64,000 nt of DNA, taken from assembly GCF_030445035.2 (NCBI RefSeq), contig NC_080704.1:25090499-25154498 (forward strand), read 5' to 3'. The translations under genes were made by a program, and so were the position numbers. Numbering within the stretch: the first letter of the stretch is position 1; each line of letters starts with the position of its first letter. This DNA comes from Dasypus novemcinctus (lineage: Eukaryota; Chordata; Mammalia; Cingulata; Dasypodidae). This document shows, one piece after another, positions 1-10,765 of the stretch. A model generated the notes under the pieces. The model saw only the letters and a list, made by a program, of their open reading frames with translations. It ran no database searches and was not told the DNA's origin.

Positions 1-1559
1 ACTGACCCTTATAGAGAGCCTGGCAAACAAATAATTGTAATTGTAACACAGGAATATTTGCATGTGTTTTAATGCTATAAATTTTAGTTTGTGCTCAGAA
101 TTCTGGTTCACTGTTTATAACAGGGGCAAAACATACATGCTTTTTATAAGAATCACTTCAGCTTATAGAAAATAATGTCTTTTTAAAAAACACCAACAAA
201 ATTTCCAATTATCTAACACTTAAACTGGCTTATATGGGAGGCTGGTTTGAGAGAATAAAGTGTATAGACCTTAATGATCAGGCAGGTTTGATGTTCTTTA
301 AGGATCAATGAGATGGACCCATAAGAGATTTATTTGCATGAGGTATGAAGTTGCCCCCTGGAAATGGATCCTAAGGGAAGATAGCATTGTTGGGATACTG
401 AAAAAGTCTAAGCCCTAGGAGAGGGTGTTAGAAGCGAATGGCATTGTACAAGTTTAAATCAGTCACTATGAGCTTGCACCACCAGAGCCCTTGGTGATTA
501 ACAGCAAGTAAAAACTAAAGAACAATTTCAGAAAAATCTTTTTAAGACATTGAGAATGTATGCCTGAGGTGCTTTGTTACCCATGTAATAGAATGAAATA
601 GAAGAGGGCAAGAGGTCTACTTATCTTCTTGGACTCAGTAGCATCTTCAGTGGGCATCGTGTTTGCTGGAGCAGCAGAGACTTTGGGCACTGATGGGCAC
701 TGTTGTCTTTGGTGGTTATCTGGGCATGATTGTGATTTTGCCATTGGTGTAGCCAGACCCGATACCCCCAACAAGCCAGAAGCAGAGAAAAGGAAAAATG
801 GTGGTTGCCTTGTGGTTGCTGACTACCAAAACCAACATAATTTCCTGTCACCATGTAATGGGATTGGGAATAGTTTTCTGTTCCTATGTTACACAATCCT
901 GAGAATAAGCAAATGTAACTACTTGTTCCAGGAATTTTTTTTTCCTGAGAAATAAGATTGTGAACCAACCAAGAGTTTACTTAACAAGACTAAATCTTCC
1001 TCTTCAATGCTTGCTTCAAGAATCTCACCTCTCTGAGCCCTCAAATCTACAGCTATCATGTCATTAAATCTGCCCAAACATTGCTTTGCTTGAGCAAGGG
1101 TGTTTTTCTGGTGGTCTTGTGGTTTTTTTGGTGGTTGGGGGGTGGGGACTTGACAGTTGATGTAGCCAAAAGGGTGAATGTCTGCACACTTGAGGACATC
1201 CCCTGAGGTGTAGCAGTACAATTATGAGTGGGGGTAGAGCCAGAAAGATGCGGTTGTTGCTATTTTGTGATCCAGTTACTATCTGCAGGAAGGTAAGACC
1301 TGGGGAAACTTGGCCTCAACACAAACCAATCTTATTCCAAGGAAGGATTTAAGACAGTTTATCAAAAAAGCAATAGGATAAAAATAAGCCCCAGAAAACA
1401 TCACTCCATGGGGGTGCGCAACAGGCTTCTTTATCTGCCAAAAGCTTATTTTTCTGGCTAATACAGCACCCCGGGTCTCCCTCATCAGTCTCGTTTTCTA
1501 CAATTAAAAACCACTCTCTCTTTAGCACATGAAGAATAGCCTTGGCGACCTCAACACTG
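1..1559. other. Non-coding stretch, nothing assigned
   Basis: I see no gene or repeat family I can name here. Three short minus-strand reading frames between 577 and 1221 overlap in different frames and could be a frameshifted old pseudogene, but I recognise no protein family in them. There is a T-rich run near 936-945 and a GT-rich run near 1106-1147. Confidence 0.4.
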
Positions 1560-1800
1560 AACCTCTTTCTCCCCGTGCCCTAACCGTACCTGACTCCCTC
1601 ACCAGCGCGGGATAGAAAAGGTGGGAAGAAAAGGAAGCCCGAGGAAGCCAAAACCTGGCGGGGGAAGAGCACAGGAAGAGAAGGGACTCTGCACTTCCGC
1701 CTCACGGGCTTGGGAAAGTGTTGCGCATGGGCTGCCTGGGACTCCCGGGGTCCAACTGCTGACTTCCGCTCCCAGTGTGCCTTGCGAGTGGAATCGTCGA
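1560..1800 (+). promoter_or_regulatory. CpG-rich segment upstream of the Hakai retrocopy
   Basis: This segment is clearly richer in G, C and CpG than the flanks (for example near 1603-1610, 1661, 1715-1725, 1748 and 1794-1808). It contains two ETS-like ACTTCCG motifs, near 1693 and 1763. It lies directly before the point where similarity to the CBLL1 coding start begins. It could be retained 5' UTR or promoter sequence of the parental CBLL1 gene, or a local promoter. Seen: composition and motifs. Inferred: function. Confidence 0.3.
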
Positions 1801-3210
1801 TTCCGGCGATAATGGGTTACCAGGCGCTGGGTTCTGTATCATTGGGTGGTCTTGATGTTAGCAGAGGAATTCCTTTAAAGCTCATTTCCGAATAAGGGAA
1901 CAAAGCCAAACTTTTGCCTCAAACTGCAAGGACTATAAGCAGGATGCCTGCTGACGAAGAAGAATTTGATGATAATGAAGAAGGACTGGCCGACAATAAA
2001 GAGGGTAAACTGCTGGGAATAAAGAAAAATGCTTTTGAGGACTGTAAGATAAACATCATAGGTGAAAAGGATTGTTTACCAGTTCATTTCTGTGAGAAAT
2101 GTGAATTACCTATCAAAATCTATGGGCGAATGATTCCATGCAAGCATGTTTTTTGCTATGGCTGTGCTATTTTATATAAAAAAAAGGGAGATAAGACGTG
2201 TCCAGGCTGTAGTAATCCTGTGCTGCGAACTGAGAAGCATTCACGAGGTTCGGTCTTCATGTGTGGTACTATCCAAGGATGCAAGAGAACATATTTGTCC
2301 GAAAGAGACTTACAGGCTCATGTCAACCATCGCCATAAGAGAGCTGGAAAACCTGTTACTCATGCTCCACCTGTAAAAGTTCGTCTTCATGATGCCTCAC
2401 CACCGATTGAGATGACTGATGGTTTTAAATGCTGTCAGACAAGCACAATATGAGCCAGAGTCCACCAAAGCAGTGCACCATGATGCCACCAAAGCACTAT
2501 AGTCAGCCACAGAAGAATCTTCATACTCCTCCAGCAGAATCGTCTCCACCTTCACCTCCGCCTCTTTCTGTCCACCAGGAAACCTTTAGTATTTCAATAA
2601 GAAAACACAGCAATTTGATTGTCCCTATTCAAGATGAATCAAATCCAGGTGCTAAGGAATCACCACTTCCTACCCCAGCATGTGCTTATCATCATCCTGA
2701 ATATCAGAGTTAACCCGTGATATGGCACCCTCATCCTCTTAAGCTTCTAAAGCAACATTATACATCACACCCACCTCCTTCACCACCAGGAGGCCATCTA
2801 AAGTCATATCCTTCCCAGGCCTCGGGGACTTCTCACATGGTTTATAGCCAAGTGTCACCTCTACCAGTGACCTCAGATACACCATTGGTAATCTCTCCCT
2901 CTGAATATATTTATTTCCCAGGTGTCACCTTTTAGGAATCATTCTCCTCCAGGATCTTTCCTACTTCAAAATGATGGTCCACCTATAAGTATTTGCCCTC
3001 TTCACTATTATAATCCTAACTCTTTAACTCAGTCCACTGAAGACCAGGAAACTTAACCCTCCATTTACACAAATGGAGGAAATGAGTCTTGGTTATTGCC
3101 TGTATCAAGAGAAGTTACCATCTCCACCCCCCAGGGCAGAGACCACCTTCTTGGACCCCTCTTCCTGAGTCACATTATTAAGATCAGACAAGATATGGAC
3201 CATAGTAACA
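1797..3210 (+). pseudogene. CBLL2: CBLL2 (ZNF645)-like Hakai retrocopy with disrupted C-terminal half
   Basis: Hakai (CBLL1) is an E3 ubiquitin ligase with a RING and a C2H2-like finger that bind phosphotyrosine targets such as E-cadherin; CBLL2 (ZNF645) is its intronless, testis-expressed, X-linked relative. The copy is collinear with the Hakai protein without introns: the N-terminal SLGGLDV block at 1837-1857, a stop at 1893-1895 where Hakai has glutamine, the open RING region 1944-2453, then the proline-rich region. Disruptions downstream are a one-base loss near 2424-2430, a TAA at 2711-2713, a frameshift near 2915-2935, a TAA at 3054-3056 with a further frame change, and stops inside the C-terminal block matching the DQTRY-type ending near 3181-3195. 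RING-region residues resemble CBLL2 more than CBLL1 (IIGEKD, LY before the lysines, PVLR, RGSVF, HKRA). An AATAAA at 3508-3513 may be the old polyadenylation signal. Family assignment is strong; orthology to CBLL2 rather than an independent CBLL1 copy is inference. Confidence 0.85.
1944..2453 (+). CDS. CBLL2: Open frame for a truncated Hakai-like RING/C2H2 protein (169 aa)
   Basis: This is the surviving open frame of the retrocopy. I start it at ATG 1944, which falls in the MPA block where, as I recall, human CBLL2 also starts close by; the frame is open upstream to 1896 but has no earlier ATG. RING ligands are all present: C50, C53, C66, H68, C71, C74, C86 and C89. The C2H2-like finger follows with C107, C113, H126 and H131. 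The last residues, after about 160, come from the frameshift and are not homologous. The protein would lack the whole proline-rich tail, so length is well under half of Hakai (about 490 aa). Eight intact zinc ligands beside a wrecked tail may mean weak constraint on the RING or simply chance. Expression is unknown. Confidence 0.45.
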   Translation: MPADEEEFDDNEEGLADNKEGKLLGIKKNAFEDCKINIIGEKDCLPVHFCEKCELPIKIYGRMIPCKHVFCYGCAILYKKKGDKTCPGCSNPVLRTEKHSRGSVFMCGTIQGCKRTYLSERDLQAHVNHRHKRAGKPVTHAPPVKVRLHDASPPIEMTDGFKCCQTSTI

Positions 3211-3548
3211 ATGAGAATAGTATTTTGAACAGTGTTTGAAGATCTGAGGAGGAAAAAAACCTTACATACAGTCAACCTTTTAGTTAAAGTTTTTTTGGGG
3301 CCAAGGAAAAGCACCTCTTAAAGAGATAATTAGAAAGCAGTCAGGATCTTGTCTCTTAAAATGGTTTAAACCTTGACTTTCGGATTAATTTCAAGTTCTA
3401 TATGGTAGTGTAGACAAGTGGCTCAGCTGAGCACAACTGTATTTTAACAATTTTGTTCCCCTTGTGTTGTAAATTGATCCAGAGGTAATTAAAATACGAT
3501 TTCCTGAAATAAATTTGCATTGTTCCATTTTTGAAAATACTGTTTATG

Positions 3549-3592
3549 TGGTGTGTGTGTGAGAGAGTGAGAGAGAGAGAGAAATTGAGAGG
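3549..3592. repeat. (GT)n/(GA)n microsatellite
   Basis: A short run of GT dinucleotides passes into GA dinucleotides, interrupted by single-base changes. It lies just downstream of the Hakai retrocopy. Confidence 0.8.
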
Positions 3593-6285
3593 GATGATAT
3601 TTTGTTAACCTGTGTAAAAGGATTAAATTTGGATATGGTTATAGAAGTAGTGTTTTTATACGAATTTAAGCACAGTTGCATACTGTTTTTTAAAGCCATG
3701 TTTTACCACTAGTTTCTTAAAATACAATAAAAATCCTGGAAGTAAAACTCTTACTAGAGAGTGTACTATAAGACAAACAGCTAAATGGTAGAGAATTATT
3801 TCACAGTTCACACTGAAATTTTGAGGTTTAATAAGTATATAATGCTTTTCACTTGGATGCCTTTCTTTTTAGTCAGCCCAGAAGCTCCAAATACGTCAGA
3901 ATTTCAGTACTATGATATATTTATGTTTTCAGTGTCAAGGCATTACTAAATCATTTGGAAATACATGACCAAAGTAATTGACTTGTAGGCTCCAAGCTGG
4001 TGGGGATGCTGTTACTTGTTAATGCTTTTTTATGGTATGGTTAGACTCACACAACACACCACACTTATTAATCTTAAGTAACATTTATTTTATAGCAGTT
4101 TAAACGATGCCATTTAGATGAAGTGTGTCCTACTCATTGTCCTAAACTAAATATCTAGGGCCGAATACACTATAATATAATTCTTCATTTCATAGTAGAA
4201 TCTGATTCTTTTCTTACGTGGTTTCCTATTTATTGGGTTTTAAACTACAGCTTGAATGCTGTATTAATGAAGGACATTCTTGTAATCACAAATTCGCATT
4301 TACTTGGATTTCATTGTTGTGTGATAAGGGTTTTCCCTTTAACTTGAAATTTTAAAACTATTCATTATTTCCTATTAAAGTAAAACAATCTACACTTGGA
4401 ACATTTTAGCATGAAGTTAACAGTGAAGACTACTCAACTTTTGGAGAAGAGAAAAGTAATGGCGAAATTATGTGAATTTTCATGCTTTATAAGATGCCTT
4501 TAGAATCAGCTTTTGCATTATAGGGGCTTGTTAATTCTAGCTAAGATGACCACTTACATTTTATACAGAATTCATATCATGAATTGGCATTCTTAGGATA
4601 TTATTATGTACCATTTGAATAAATCCTTGTGAAGTTTTTCTACCCCCCAATGATATACAATATAAACATGAAATGTATGTAGTAGGAAAATATCATTTAT
4701 TAGATCGTTTACAATACATACATTTAGGATATATTTCATTTTTTGGCAAAGGATGAACTGAAAGCTAATTTACTATATATATATATTTTACCATTTTATC
4801 ATATTTACTAATCTACCATTTTATTCTGTTGAGTACAGGCCAAACAAATACACACACACATCACTGAGCTTAGAGCTGAAGTTAGAATTAATATAAATGG
4901 CCATTTCAACCTTGACCAGCCTAAAAAACCTAATACACTTTTTTTAAGTTAAGTGATTTTTCATATCTAGCGAGTTGAGAGTCCAGTGCTAATGTAGTAC
5001 TTCTAGTGAGAAAGTCTTGTTGTTAGAAGCATATAATAGTGTGAAATGGTGGTGGCAAATGCTTCTATCACGTTACTGTAGGTAATTGCACTGGCGCAAA
5101 CTTGATTTGCTTTCATGCCCCTGTTTAGGAATTGTTAAAATATTACTGCTAAAATCCAATACCATTCTTGGTTTAATGTAATAAGAAAATAGCCAAATTC
5201 ACATTAAGGCTTCTCAACTATCTATAAAGACCTCTCCTGTTTTTATTGAAATTCACTAGGGTTGATTGGGGCGTGGAACCTTTTAGACTGTGTATTGGAC
5301 AAAACCTGATAAAATTCCACATGTTAAGAGAGGTAGGCTTTTTAAGAAATGACTTATTTTTGGTTAGGTTTAAGAAATATATGTCATGCAGGGAAGCAGA
5401 TTGGATGAACGTGTTGTAGCAGAGAACATTTTCAAATGGTATTGGACTTGAACTTCTCCATTGGAAAAATGTGAATCCCCTTGCCTTAGAGAAGCCTTTG
5501 AAGCTATAATGGACATAAGTCTAAATGAAATGCATGCATGGTTCTTTATATTGCTCTGAAGACTACTGAGGTGGCAGTGTAAGTCTTAAAAATAAGAAAA
5601 TGTATGCATAAATACTAAAGTAAAAAAAATAAATATCAGGGAAAGGGGAAAATGAAGGTAGAATAAATAGTAAAGTCATGACCAAATTAATGTTGGACCC
5701 AAAAAAATTCGAACCGGAAAATCCTGCATTGGTGTTAATGATGGATGAGATATGGTTAAAGCAAAGAGGTAAGATAACATGCACATTTCATGGAGAATAT
5801 ACATCTTTCTGATACTGAGCAAAAGTTCTTAGAAACTGGATGCTCATAAAATGGTCACTGTGTAATAGAGGGTGGTGATGTCTGATTCGGACATCATGAG
5901 AGAATCTAATGGAGTCAGCTAAAAAGAGTGCCCTTTACCTTATTCTAACAAGATTCTAGTTCAGTAGGTCTCCTCTGGGATGGATGGGGCTTAGTAACCT
6001 GTTCTTTCAGTCAGGGTCCTAGTTGATCTTGAAGCAGCTGCCTCACAAATTTAGTCCCTGGTCACCCAGTCTCCACTCTTGCTGGACTATCATTCTGCAC
6101 ATAGCGAGCAAGGGTAATCATCTTTAGAATAGAAAGCAGTCCTCAAATGGTGGTGTATTGGACTTTATGTCCCATTCCTTTTCCGTGACTATATACGATC
6201 AGCCTCCTGGTGCATTTACCTAGCTAAGGAACCACCCCCCCTTCTTTCTCCCCTGCCCCCCCTCCACTCAAGTCATATAGCTTGC
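3593..6285. other. Non-coding stretch, nothing assigned
   Basis: AT-rich sequence without a credible reading frame or a repeat I can name. The first part could be decayed 3' UTR of the Hakai retrocopy. A short TA run lies near 4774-4786 and a C-rich patch at 6232-6265. Confidence 0.4.
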
Positions 6286-6289
6286 TTTT

Positions 6290-6915
6290 TTTATTTATAT
6301 TTTTTGCATGAAAAAAAGTCATTTATTAGATGTTAATACTATGTTTTCTTTATTAAGTTATGTGTTTCCAGAACAATCATGCTTAAAATACAGAATTCCC
6401 ATATACCTGCATATGTTTAACAGCTTACACTGGTTTGGAATACAGTTCTTATTACAATTTAGTAAAGCACATTTTTCATGATTATACTATTACCTAAGTT
6501 CATGCTTTAAGGTAAGGTTCACTGTTTACATAGAGCTGTTCCATGGATTTATAAAACCATTTTCTCATTTTGTTACCATACATACAATGTAACAATTGCC
6601 CTTTTAGCCACATTCAGATATATATTTCAGTGCTGTTAATTATGTTCACATTACCACCATCCATTACTAAAACATTTCCATCATTCTAAATAGGAACCCT
6701 CTACAGTTTAAGCCTTAACATCTCACTCCCTATCCCTGTCCCCTGCTCTGGTAACTGACATTCTAGATTCTGACTCTACCAGCTTGCTTGTTTTTAACGA
6801 TATCATATCAGTGAGATCATACAATATTTGTCCTTTTTTGTTCAGCATATTTCACTCAACATAATGACTTCAATATTCATCCATTCTGTTTCCTGTATCA
6901 GTACTTCGATGGGAG
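6290..6915 (-). mobile_element. L1 3' UTR-like fragment (antisense)
   Basis: The text follows the antisense pattern of mammalian L1M 3' UTRs: 'acattaccaccatcc', 'aggaaccct', 'ctctggtaactgaca', 'gagatcatacaatatttg', then 'ttcactcaacataatg' and 'tgtatcagtacttc'. The same order of phrases occurs at 55415-55715. It is diverged and has no coding frame. Exact subfamily not assigned. Confidence 0.6.
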
Positions 6916-7304
6916 ACAGCTTGCTTTTTGATCCTCCACCCACTCAGTGCATTCCTGTCTCTGCATTTTGCATTTGTGTTTTTTTCTGCTGGCCCACTCT
7001 TCCCCCAGACCTTCCTAAGGCTGCCTCCCTCACTGCATGTCTCTGCTCAGATGCCTTCCCGGCCTACTCTGCGGGAAATGGCGCCTCCCCCACAGTCCTC
7101 CCACCATCCCTCTCTATCCTCTAATCCTGCTTTATTTTTCTCAATGGTCCCGTCACTGCCTATTATATTAAGGAATCGCTTTCTTATTTGTTTTGTTCCC
7201 TCCACTATAACGTCATCTGCAAGAGAGGTGGGTCTTTGTACTGGTCCATCAAAGGATTAAGAGTGGTATATAATTATAGAACAATTTTATTTTTGTTTCC
7301 TGCT

Positions 7305-7357
7305 GTTTTCTCCTCCTCCTCCTCCTTTTTTTCTTCTTCCTCTTCCTTCTTCTTACA
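7305..7357. repeat. Pyrimidine (TCC/TTC)n microsatellite
   Basis: Repeated CTC and TTC triplets with T runs, all pyrimidine on the plus strand. Confidence 0.7.
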
Positions 7358-7487
7358 TTTCATTTGTTCCAGGTGAAAACTGGGGCCATCCCATGTCTTT
7401 CTCTACACTCTTAGGTCATAGAAAATCCTCTGGTCAGTAATTAAAATGTCCAGTCCCATGTGATGGTCAAATTTTGGAATTGATTTT

Positions 7488-7885
7488 TTAAAAAGATTTA
7501 TTTATTTCTCCCCCCTCCCTCCATTTTCTGTTCTCTGTGTCCATTCACTATCTGTTCTTCTGTGTCTGCTAGTATTCTCATTAGGTAGCTCTGGGAACCA
7601 ATCCTGGGACCTTCCAGAGTGGAAGAGAGGCAATCATTCTCTTGTGCCACCTCAGCTCCCTGGTCTGCTAAGTCTCTTATTGTCTCTCCTCTGGATCTCT
7701 TTTTGTTGCATCATCTTGCTGTGCCAGCTCTCCACATTGGCGGGCACTCCTGTGTAGGGCGGCCCTCTGCATGGGCCAACTCACTGTGTGGGCCAGCTTG
7801 CCTTCACCAGGAGGCTCTGAGTATCGAACCCTGGACCTCCTATATGGTAGAAGGGAGCCCAATTGCTTGAGCCACATAGCTTCCC
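7488..7885 (-). mobile_element. DAS-SINE, long chimeric type (older copy, antisense)
   Basis: Read on the minus strand this begins with a tRNA-like head and ends in an A-rich tail (T-rich on plus at 7484-7505). The RNA polymerase III B-box-like motif lies at 7819-7830 and an A-box-like motif at 7864-7874, both minus strand. The body resembles, but is more diverged than, the two other long DAS copies in the window. It is flanked by TGGAATTGATTTT at 7475-7487 and 7886-7898. The right-hand repeat was reused by the next SINE. Confidence 0.75.
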
Positions 7886-7899
7886 TGGAATTGATTTTA

Positions 7900-8260
7900 T
7901 TTTATTTTATTTATTTATTTTTTTAAAGATTTATTTTATTTATTTAATTTCCCTCCCTCCCCTGGTTGTCTGTTCTTGGTGTCTATTTGCTGCGTCTTGT
8001 TTCTTTGTCCGCTTCTGTTGTCGTCAGCGGCACGGGAAGTGTGGGTGGGCGGCGCCATTCCTGGGCAGGCTGCTCTTTCTTTTCACGCTGGGCGGCTCTC
8101 CTCACGGGCGCACCGCGGGGGGACACCCTTGCGTGGCAATTGCGCGCATCAGCGCTGCGCATGGCCAGCTCCACACGGGTCAAGGAGGCCCAGGGTTTGA
8201 ACCGCGGACCTCCCATATGGTGGACGGACGCCCTAACCACTGGGCCAAAGTCCGTTTCCC
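7900..8260 (-). mobile_element. DAS-SINE, long chimeric type (young copy, antisense)
   Basis: This is a chimeric DAS-SINE: a tRNA-Ala-derived head followed by a non-tRNA body with the GC-rich 'gcggcacgggaagtg' block, ending in a TTTATTT-rich tail on plus. The A box is TGGCCCAGTGG (minus, 8237-8247) and the B box GGTTCAAACCC (minus, 8193-8203). Identical 14-base repeats TGGAATTGATTTTA lie at 7886-7899 and 8261-8274. It is nearly identical over long stretches to 19167-19543, so it is young. A long plus-strand reading frame crossing it is only a by-product of its GC-rich body. Confidence 0.9.
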
Positions 8261-8280
8261 TGGAATTGATTTTAAAGGCA

Positions 8281-9699
8281 GGCTTTTCCCCACTTCCGCA
8301 GCTGTGACTGGAAAGGGACCAGCAATTGGGGAGGGTGTTGTAGTCAACTTACTGCTTTTATTTCTTCTCCCTTATCTCATTAAGTGTGGGGGGGTCTTCA
8401 TCCCCCAGAGTTGGGATGAAGGGATGGGGATTCCGGAGGAGAGATGAGGGAAGTAGGAAAGGTCTTGTTTGATTGGTACTGTGTTAAATTGGGCTAGTGC
8501 TTTATGAGCCTGACTACAAGTTTGAAGGGCTGATTTTTTTTTCTTCTCACAGGCAGTTTTATGGTTGATAGGACTTGTTCTCATTCCTATGGATTTCTCC
8601 CTTGGTGAGGATGAATGTATCTCTCTTGCAGTTGGTTTTCTTATTTCATCCTCAGCCCCTGAGAATCTGGCAATACCTACAGCTTATTTCTGCCAAGTTG
8701 TGTACATCCCTCTAGGTGGCCCTGTTGGACAGGATCTCAGATGATCTCCACACTGGCTTCTTCCAGTGAGGGACAATATCTGGGTCATGAGAAACACATC
8801 TCCTTTTCCCTGACGAACTCTGGGCATACTGGCCAGTCCCAATGTTGTCAGCTCCCTTTACTTCAGCTCTCACAGAATTTGGTCAGCCTGTCTCCTGCAC
8901 CTTAGATTTTCCAGAAAACAGTTCACAGTGTCCCTTATGCTCCAAGGAACCTGTATTTAGCCTTCTGAGTGGTCTCATTAAAGTACCCCTCTCCTGATTG
9001 GAGGTGAAATAGGAGGCACCCTTCATCCCTCTGTCCAAAGGGTAGGTAGTGGTGAAACTTACAGTATAGGAAAATCCAGTGCTAGCCTTTGTTCTGATTG
9101 GTCAGTGCCCATGTCATACTGTTTGTTAAATATTTCTTTTAGTATTACTCTGAATCCAGCTATTCTTGATTTTAAAATGGCGCAGGAACCCTAGATAAGA
9201 AAACTCAATCTGTTTGGACTGTGTCTACAAAAATGAAAGGAAAGGAGAAGGTGATTAAGTGGATAATTCAGGAAAAAATGCCTCAGGTATTGGAATTTTC
9301 TTGGCAAAAGTTTAATATCTGAATCATTCTGAAAAGTGCCAGGATTTGGCACATCTCATAACAGTTCTGACAATGTTATGCTGAGTAAAATAATACATTT
9401 TTTCTTTGACAAAATAGTCGATAGATATACTTTATTTTCAATAGGAAGGACTCAGATTTTAAATGTCCTGTCAGACCTAGGTAAAAATATCATATAGACA
9501 GAGTTCATATTTGACTGTGAAGAAGTAGGGGTACAGAACCTTTTCTTCTCTGCTGAATGAAACTGCTCTCTTTCATAGCAGGTCATCACTTAAGAGGAAA
9601 GATTGTCTGCTTACATCATTGACCATCATTCCCTTGTGCTTTGACTTAAAATTTTTTTCTTTTTACTAATATTTGACTTAGATATTGTTTGGTTTATGC
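8281..9699. other. Non-coding stretch, nothing assigned
   Basis: No credible gene. I see no repeat family I can name with confidence. Confidence 0.35.
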
Positions 9700-10765
9700 A
9701 TGTTGTAGATTGCAAAATTGCCCTCAATTCTTCACCCCCTCCTATAATTACACCCTTTAAATGTGCCTTCAGACAACCACCACACCATGGAGCCTAGAGT
9801 GATTACAACTGAAAATGGGAGGATTGCATCCAGCTTCCAGGTGGAATCTGAGCCTCCTCTTGACATAAAGGTGCAATGGACACAACCAATCCAGTGTCCA
9901 CATAGAAGAGGTGGCATTGGATTGGGAAAAGTGGACATAATGGACAAAGGGTATGGGGAAAGGCAGGAAGAGATGAGAGGTGGAGGCGTCTTCGGGACAT
10001 GGAGCTGCCCTGGATGGTGCTTCAGAGGTAATCACCGGACATTGTAAATCCTCACAGGGCCTACATGATGGAATAGAGGAGAGTATGGGCCATGATGTGA
10101 ACCAATGTATATGAGGTGCAGAGGTGCCCAAAGATGTACTTACCAAATCCAATGGATGTGTCATGATGATGGGAACGAGTGTTATTGGGGGGGGGGGGAG
10201 AGGGGGGTGGGGGGGTGGGGTTGAATGGGACCTCACATATATATTTTTAATGTAATATTATTACAAAGTCAATAAAAAATAAAAATAAAAAAAAAAATAA
10301 ATGTGCCTTCACTGTTCTTCTTATCAAAAGGCAGAGGCCATTTTCTCACCTCCTTAAATATGGGCTGGCCTTGCGATTTGCTTTGGCCAATAGATTGTGG
10401 TGGAAGTGTTGATGTGCCAGTTGTGAGTCTCGTGTCTTTCCACTCTCTCATGGAACCCTGCTGCCATGAGAACAAACTTGCTGGAAGATGACAGAACACA
10501 CTGAGGAGAGCCCGTTTTTCCCATTCAAAATCATCTTACACCAACCTACAGTCAGCCAACCCCAAATGTGAGTGTGCCCAGCTAAGATTAACAGAGCTGC
10601 CAGCTCAACCCATAGCTGACTTCAGACCCATACAGGAAGGCAACTGAGTACAGAAGAACGACCCAGATCACCTGCAGTTGTGTGAGTAATAATACTGATG
10701 TTAGTTGTTTTAAGTCATTGAGTTTTGGGATTGTTTGTTACACAGCAATAACTAACTAATAAAAC
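9700..10765 (+). mobile_element. Ancient LTR-like interspersed repeat, split by an L1 3' end
   Basis: Parts 9700-9770 and 10298-10765 read continuously once the L1 insert (9771-10297) is removed. Recognisable phrases are 'gggctggccttg', 'tttgctttggccaatag' and the ending 'tttgttacacagcaataac'. The same family recurs at 36630-37170. I know it as a common old mammalian repeat of LTR type but cannot give a subfamily. Confidence 0.45.
9771..10297 (+). mobile_element. L1 3' end, 5'-truncated, with TSD
   Basis: A truncated armadillo-type L1 3' end: it starts at the 'gacaaccaccacaccatgg' block, passes through a G-rich tract (10187-10218) and ends in an A-rich tail (10270-10297). Target-site duplication TAAATGTGCCTTC is at 9758-9770 and 10298-10310, exact. 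Two plus-strand copies (14268-14856 and 22681-22853) and several minus-strand copies share the sequence. No L1 protein is encoded; frames inside it are not genes. Confidence 0.8.

Noticed and set aside
577..1221. Chain of three minus-strand frames, possible frameshifted pseudogene
   Set aside because: The frames overlap suggestively but I could not match any of them to a known protein, so I did not call a gene. A translated search would decide.
7863..8447. 194-aa plus-strand open frame
   Set aside because: It runs through an antisense DAS-SINE, whose GC-rich body gives long chance frames; the same frame pattern recurs in the SINE at 19.2-19.5 kb.
9769..10236. 155-aa minus-strand open frame
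   Set aside because: It is the complement of an L1 3' UTR with a G-rich tract, which yields a proline-rich chance frame.
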